Source: Patescibacteria group bacterium (GTDB lineage Bacteria; Patescibacteriota; WWE3; 2-01-FULL-39-13). Taken from it: a stretch of 8,271 bases of DNA. Numbering within the stretch: position 1 is the stretch's first letter; each line of letters begins with the position of its first letter. Shown piece by piece: positions 5,056-8,271 of the stretch. The notes below the pieces were generated by a model. The model saw only the letters and a list, made by a program, of their open reading frames with translations, made no database searches and was not told the origin of the DNA. Made by a program: the position numbers and the translations under genes. The stretch spans positions 1 to 8,271 of the forward strand of contig JAUPVU010000076.1 of assembly GCA_030916925.1 (NCBI GenBank), given 5' to 3'.

Positions 5056-7066
5056 CGATATAAATCATTTCACTCAGTGCGTTAAATAGTATAGGGTATT
5101 TGTGCCTATTTTCAAATATATCCATGGCGGCAGTTTTTGTCTTTTTAACCATTTCCACATCGGTAATATCCGCCAAACTTAGCTGCATGTATCCATGTTG
5201 TTCTATGCCGTACATATTTCCTGGGCCTCTCACTTTTAGGTCTATCTCGGCAAGTTTGTTTCCATCGGATATTTTTTCTAAATTTCTTAGGCGGTTTAAT
5301 CCTTCAGGAATATTCTCACTCGCCATCAGATAACAAAAGCCTTGTTTTTGCCTTCTGCCTACCCTACCCCTTAACTGGTGTAATGAAGCTAACCCAAACC
5401 GTTCTGGCGTTTCAATTAAAATCATATTTGCATTAGGAATATCTACTCCAACTTCAATAACCGGAGTAGTAACTAAGATGTCTGATTCGCCATTAACGAA
5501 TTTAAGAAGAATTTCGTCTTTGTTTTTAATTCTGCCATGTAGAAGGTCTACTTTTCTATTTGAAAAGATCTTTTTGAATTTCTCGAATTCGGCCTCGGCT
5601 GCTTTTACGGTTTTAAGTGTATCGACTTGAGATTCTTGTATGAATGGACAGACTACAAATAGCTGATTTCTTTCAGAAATTAGGGAATCTATCTCTTTAT
5701 ATACATCCTTTCTTCCATTTTCCTCAATAACTTTCGTAATAGTTAGTTTTCTGCCAAAAGGAAGTTCACCAATAACTGACAAGTCTAAGTCACCATAGAA
5801 TGTTAAGGCGAGGCTTCGGGGTATCGGCGTCGCCGTCATGGTTAATAAGTTTGGTACTATATTTTGGTCGGTATAATGGTCGATAATTTTGGATCTCTGG
5901 GCGACGCCGAACTTATGCTGCTCATCAATTATGATTAGCCCAATATTTTTGTATTCTTCAAGGTGGTGAAGGATTGAGTGAGTCGCAATTATTAATTGTT
6001 GTTTATTAAATTCTTTCTTTTGTATTTTTACATTTGAGGTTAATAAGTCTGTATCAAAACCTAAAGCTGCAATATTTTTATGCATTTTTTCATAATGTTG
6101 TTTTGCAAGTACCTGAGTTGGTGCAATTAGTAGTGCGCTAAAGCCTGATAATAACGTTGCCAAGATGGCGGCTTCTGCAACCGCCGTTTTACCACTTCCC
6201 ACATCTCCCTGTAGTAACCTGTTCATCGGTATTGTATCGCTTAAATCCTTAAATATTTCTTGTATGGAATTCTCTTGGCCCTTTGTTAATTCAAATCCTA
6301 GATTATTTTGGAAAGTCTTATAAGCGTCTTCTGTCATAGTGATTTTGTGACCTGTATTTTTATTATTCCAATCAGTTCGTATTTTAATTCCTCTAAGATG
6401 TAGCCAAAGTAATTCATCAAAAGCTAATCTGTATCTGGATTTTTCCAGCTCCGGGTAATCTTTTGGTGCGTGAATTCTTCTTAACGCATCATCAATATGA
6501 ATTAAGAAATATTGGTCACGAATTGAAGCAGGTAACAAGTCATCAATTTCAATAATAGATAGGAGTTCCTGTATTTTCTTGGATATCCATTTTGAAGTAA
6601 TACCATCTGTTGTATTGTATCTTGGTATCAATCCCATGTGTTGTAGTTCATCATCATCGTTTCCAATTAACTCCCACTCTGGACTGTTAAAAGTTGGACG
6701 CCGATTATCTTGGTCGATTTTTCCTGAAACAAGTAGTCGGTCCCCTATTTTTAAAGTTTTTGATATGAAATATTGATTGAACCAAACTAAGTCTGCCTCG
6801 CCCGAAACATCCTTTAAAGTTGCTTTAGTTATTCGAAAACCATTTCTTGTGAATAAATTATTAAGTTTAGTAATCACCCCAATAGTCGTATGTTCTTCAT
6901 TTGGAGTGAGTTCGCTAACTTTATAAATTTTTGTGCGATCTTCGTATCTAAATGGAAAATGATAAATTAAATCTCTTACTTTATTTATATTAAGTTTAGA
7001 CAACAATTCCTGATATTTAGGTCCAATGCCTTTTACTGTTCCGATATTGTCGTTAAGACTTACCAT
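5045..7066 (-). CDS. recG: ATP-dependent DNA helicase RecG
   Basis: A complete 673-residue RecG, a monomeric superfamily 2 translocase that reverses stalled replication forks and moves branched DNA. Domains in order: a helix-hairpin-like start (VKGIGPKYQELLSKL, 11-25), the OB-fold wedge domain at about 60-145, then two RecA-like motor domains. Motor motifs are clear: the Q-type FELTKGQ at 258-264, Walker A GDVGSGKT at 287-294, APTQVLAKQH at 315-324, DEQH at 381-384, TATP at 411-414, the TTPVIEVGVDIPNA segment at 533-546 and QLRGRVGR at 564-571. The C-terminal RGPGNMYGIEQHG (613-625) is the RecG-specific region that distinguishes it from Mfd and PriA. All catalytic residues look intact. It begins 6 nt after a small membrane-protein gene and overlaps rsmD by 11 nt. 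No Shine-Dalgarno sequence is seen. Confidence 0.97.
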   Translation of the reverse strand: MVSLNDNIGTVKGIGPKYQELLSKLNINKVRDLIYHFPFRYEDRTKIYKVSELTPNEEHTTIGVITKLNNLFTRNGFRITKATLKDVSGEADLVWFNQYFISKTLKIGDRLLVSGKIDQDNRRPTFNSPEWELIGNDDDELQHMGLIPRYNTTDGITSKWISKKIQELLSIIEIDDLLPASIRDQYFLIHIDDALRRIHAPKDYPELEKSRYRLAFDELLWLHLRGIKIRTDWNNKNTGHKITMTEDAYKTFQNNLGFELTKGQENSIQEIFKDLSDTIPMNRLLQGDVGSGKTAVAEAAILATLLSGFSALLIAPTQVLAKQHYEKMHKNIAALGFDTDLLTSNVKIQKKEFNKQQLIIATHSILHHLEEYKNIGLIIIDEQHKFGVAQRSKIIDHYTDQNIVPNLLTMTATPIPRSLALTFYGDLDLSVIGELPFGRKLTITKVIEENGRKDVYKEIDSLISERNQLFVVCPFIQESQVDTLKTVKAAEAEFEKFKKIFSNRKVDLLHGRIKNKDEILLKFVNGESDILVTTPVIEVGVDIPNANMILIETPERFGLASLHQLRGRVGRRQKQGFCYLMASENIPEGLNRLRNLEKISDGNKLAEIDLKVRGPGNMYGIEQHGYMQLSLADITDVEMVKKTKTAAMDIFENRHKYPILFNALSEMIYIDDQ

Positions 7067-7072
7067 AGGAAT

Positions 7073-7189
7073 TTAAATTAGAAACGGTGCTGCCATAGTT
7101 GCAAGCAATGCTGCCATTGCAATCAATATAAGCGAAGTTCTTAGGATCCGCTTAATTGGTATGTGTTTAAGTTTTTTAGAGATTTTCAT
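7073..7189 (-). CDS. Hypothetical 38-residue single-pass membrane microprotein
   Basis: A short open frame that fills the whole space between tyrS and recG. The product starts with a strongly basic, probably cytoplasmic segment (MKISKKLKHIPIKRILR, eight Lys/Arg in 17 residues) followed by about 21 hydrophobic residues (18-38, starting TSLILIAMAALLATMAAP) that reach the C-terminus. By the positive-inside rule the N-terminus faces the cytoplasm. Its ATG shares one base with the tyrS stop (TAATG), a classic coupling arrangement, and recG begins 6 nt after its TAA. The charged-then-hydrophobic layout and exact fit between two genes argue for a real gene rather than noise. It is too short for SecG or a normal SecE, and I do not recognise a family. 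It also resembles a signal peptide with no mature protein, so remains of a larger exported protein are possible. Confidence 0.6.
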   Translation of the reverse strand: MKISKKLKHIPIKRILRTSLILIAMAALLATMAAPFLI

Positions 7190-8271
7190 TATCTTGTTAT
7201 TGTAAACGATTCTACTTGGTCTTTAAGCATTTTAGCTTTTTCGTTATTATCGAAATGTGCTCTGACTGGTTCAAGGTATTTATTTATATAAGAAATTAAT
7301 GCGCCTTTTAAATCCATTGGGTGTAGGTTTTTAGATGCAAAATCTGATTCTAATTCTTGATATGACGAGTATTGTTTATTACCGCCGAATTTTTCTGGTC
7401 TTTCGATAGTCATTTGTGTTTCTTTTTCGAAGATAATATATCTACAATACTCAAGTACTGGATTGTCGATTATGTCACCTTCTGGGCACCAAGCATTATT
7501 TATTTTTCTTTTTACCTCATCTACCGAATCAGTCATAAATATTGCACTATCTGGTTTTGATTTGCTCATTTTTAATCGTATCGATCTGTCCGCCGCATCT
7601 TCGCTGTCATTTTTCTCACCAGGAGGAAGAAGACCTAGCATCATATGATGACTTACAACAATAGGTTTTTCGTATCCTAATTCTTCTGCCACTTCACGTG
7701 CTAGCATGTTTACTTTTCTTTGATCCATGCCAAGCTGAGTAATATTGGCTTCTAACATGAAAATATCGGTAGCTTGCATTAATGGATATAGAATTTGTGA
7801 TGCACTAAGACTCTCGCTTTCCTGACGCCCCATAATTTCTACTGTACGTATAATTCTTGGGAGATTTTTTGTAACCGCAATTTTCATAACGGTGTCCCAA
7901 TATCCCGGCTTTTTAACGAGGTCACTGGCCCATACAAATTCTACTTTGTCTAAATTCATTCCACAGGCTTTCCAAACTTCTATAAAATATTCTCCTGCTA
8001 TTTTTATTTTTTCCATGTCACCATCCAATTTATGATTTGCCCAGGCATGCCAATCCGCTACAAGCATTTTAAAGTGGCATCCAGCATCTGTCATTTTATT
8101 TACATTTATAGTTCGAAGAATTCCTTGGGCTAGATGAATACGGCCGCTTGGTTCAAAGCCATCGTATGCTATTAAAGGTTTGTTTGATTCAAGTAGCTTT
8201 TTAAGCTCATCAATTGTGACGATTTCTTCGCCAACACTATTTATTAACTTTAACTTTTCTTCAACGGATAA
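7189..8271 (-). CDS. tyrS: Tyrosyl-tRNA synthetase, archaeal/eukaryotic type (5' end missing)
   Basis: The frame stays open to the right edge; 360 residues and the TAA stop are visible, and the ATG at 8094 is an internal Met because conserved sequence lies upstream of it. Numbering from the first visible codon, the class I HIGH-type signature is GFEPSGRIHLAQG at 38-50, the tyrosine/ATP-site MDQRK is at 182-186, and the second signature KMSKS is at 234-238 in LKMSKSKPDSAIFMTDS. These match the TyrRS of archaea and eukaryotes, not the usual bacterial TyrRS, and no C-terminal S4-like domain is present. The C-terminus (LEPVRAHF, then FTITR) also matches that family. An extra polar loop of about 13 residues (roughly 219-232) precedes KMSKS relative to plant-type enzymes as I recall them. 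The enzyme charges tRNA-Tyr in the cytoplasm. TrpRS is related but lacks this combination of motifs. Confidence 0.92.
   Translation of the reverse strand, partial: LSVEEKLKLINSVGEEIVTIDELKKLLESNKPLIAYDGFEPSGRIHLAQGILRTINVNKMTDAGCHFKMLVADWHAWANHKLDGDMEKIKIAGEYFIEVWKACGMNLDKVEFVWASDLVKKPGYWDTVMKIAVTKNLPRIIRTVEIMGRQESESLSASQILYPLMQATDIFMLEANITQLGMDQRKVNMLAREVAEELGYEKPIVVSHHMMLGLLPPGEKNDSEDAADRSIRLKMSKSKPDSAIFMTDSVDEVKRKINNAWCPEGDIIDNPVLEYCRYIIFEKETQMTIERPEKFGGNKQYSSYQELESDFASKNLHPMDLKGALISYINKYLEPVRAHFDNNEKAKMLKDQVESFTITR

Noticed and set aside
5100..5333. Open frames opposite or overlapping recG, tyrS, rsmD, nusB, pilM, pilN and rpsP (for example 5100-5333 +, 6579-6776 +, 3893-4162 +, 1026-1268 -, 146-364 -)
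   Set aside because: Each lies wholly within a clearly identified gene in another frame and shows no family features.
7189..8094. Treating ATG at 8094 as the tyrS start
   Set aside because: The class I signature GFEPSGRIHLAQG lies upstream in the same frame; starting at 8094 would remove the ATP site.
1..8271. CRISPR array, tRNA, rRNA, riboswitch, insertion sequence or defence system
   Set aside because: No spaced direct repeats, cloverleaf-like sequence, transposase or terminal inverted repeats were seen, and coding genes leave no gap over about 35 nt.

Overview
The window carries ordinary bacterial housekeeping genes in an AT-rich, tightly packed arrangement. Protein families and gene order point to a reduced-genome bacterium, most likely of the Candidate Phyla Radiation (Patescibacteria). 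The clues are a PilM/N/O type IV pilus block, an archaeal/eukaryotic-type tyrosyl-tRNA synthetase, almost no Shine-Dalgarno sequences, short or overlapping gene junctions, and a recG-rsmD-rpmF-rnc-rpsP order from which the genes often found in between in other bacteria (coaD, the YceD/DUF177 gene, plsX/fab/acpP; rimM/trmD after rpsP) are absent. The lineage is an inference and cannot be narrowed to a phylum by eye. The standard code fits: rnc and nusB end in TGA and no gene needs TGA read as an amino acid.

Left part (1-2533, + strand): the 3' part of a pilM-like actin-fold gene, then pilN-like and pilO-like genes, the last two overlapping by 11 nt. Together they would form the inner-membrane assembly platform of a type IV pilus or related type II secretion-like machine.

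Right part (2558-8271, - strand, read right to left): tyrS (5' end beyond the window), a 38-codon membrane microprotein gene whose start overlaps the tyrS stop, recG, rsmD, rpmF (L32, 51 aa), nusB, rnc, rpsP and khpA. From rsmD onward nearly everything serves ribosome production: 16S rRNA methylation, two ribosomal proteins, rRNA transcription antitermination, rRNA processing, and a small KH RNA-binding protein. The two blocks converge with only 24 nt between their stop codons.

Two candidate sigma70-type promoters lie inside the - strand cluster, each overlapping the stop codon of the gene upstream. One (TTGATA-N17-TATAAT) places its start point almost on the rpsP ATG, suggesting a leaderless S16 mRNA. 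The other is an extended -10 element (TGATATAAT) ahead of rpmF. No tRNA, rRNA, CRISPR array, insertion sequence or mobile-element gene was seen, no intergenic stretch exceeds about 35 nt, and no wholly new multi-gene system is evident. The most unusual items are the leaderless-type rpsP promoter, the coupled microprotein gene, the TyrRS type, and an Asp-to-Asn change at a metal-ligand position of RNase III.
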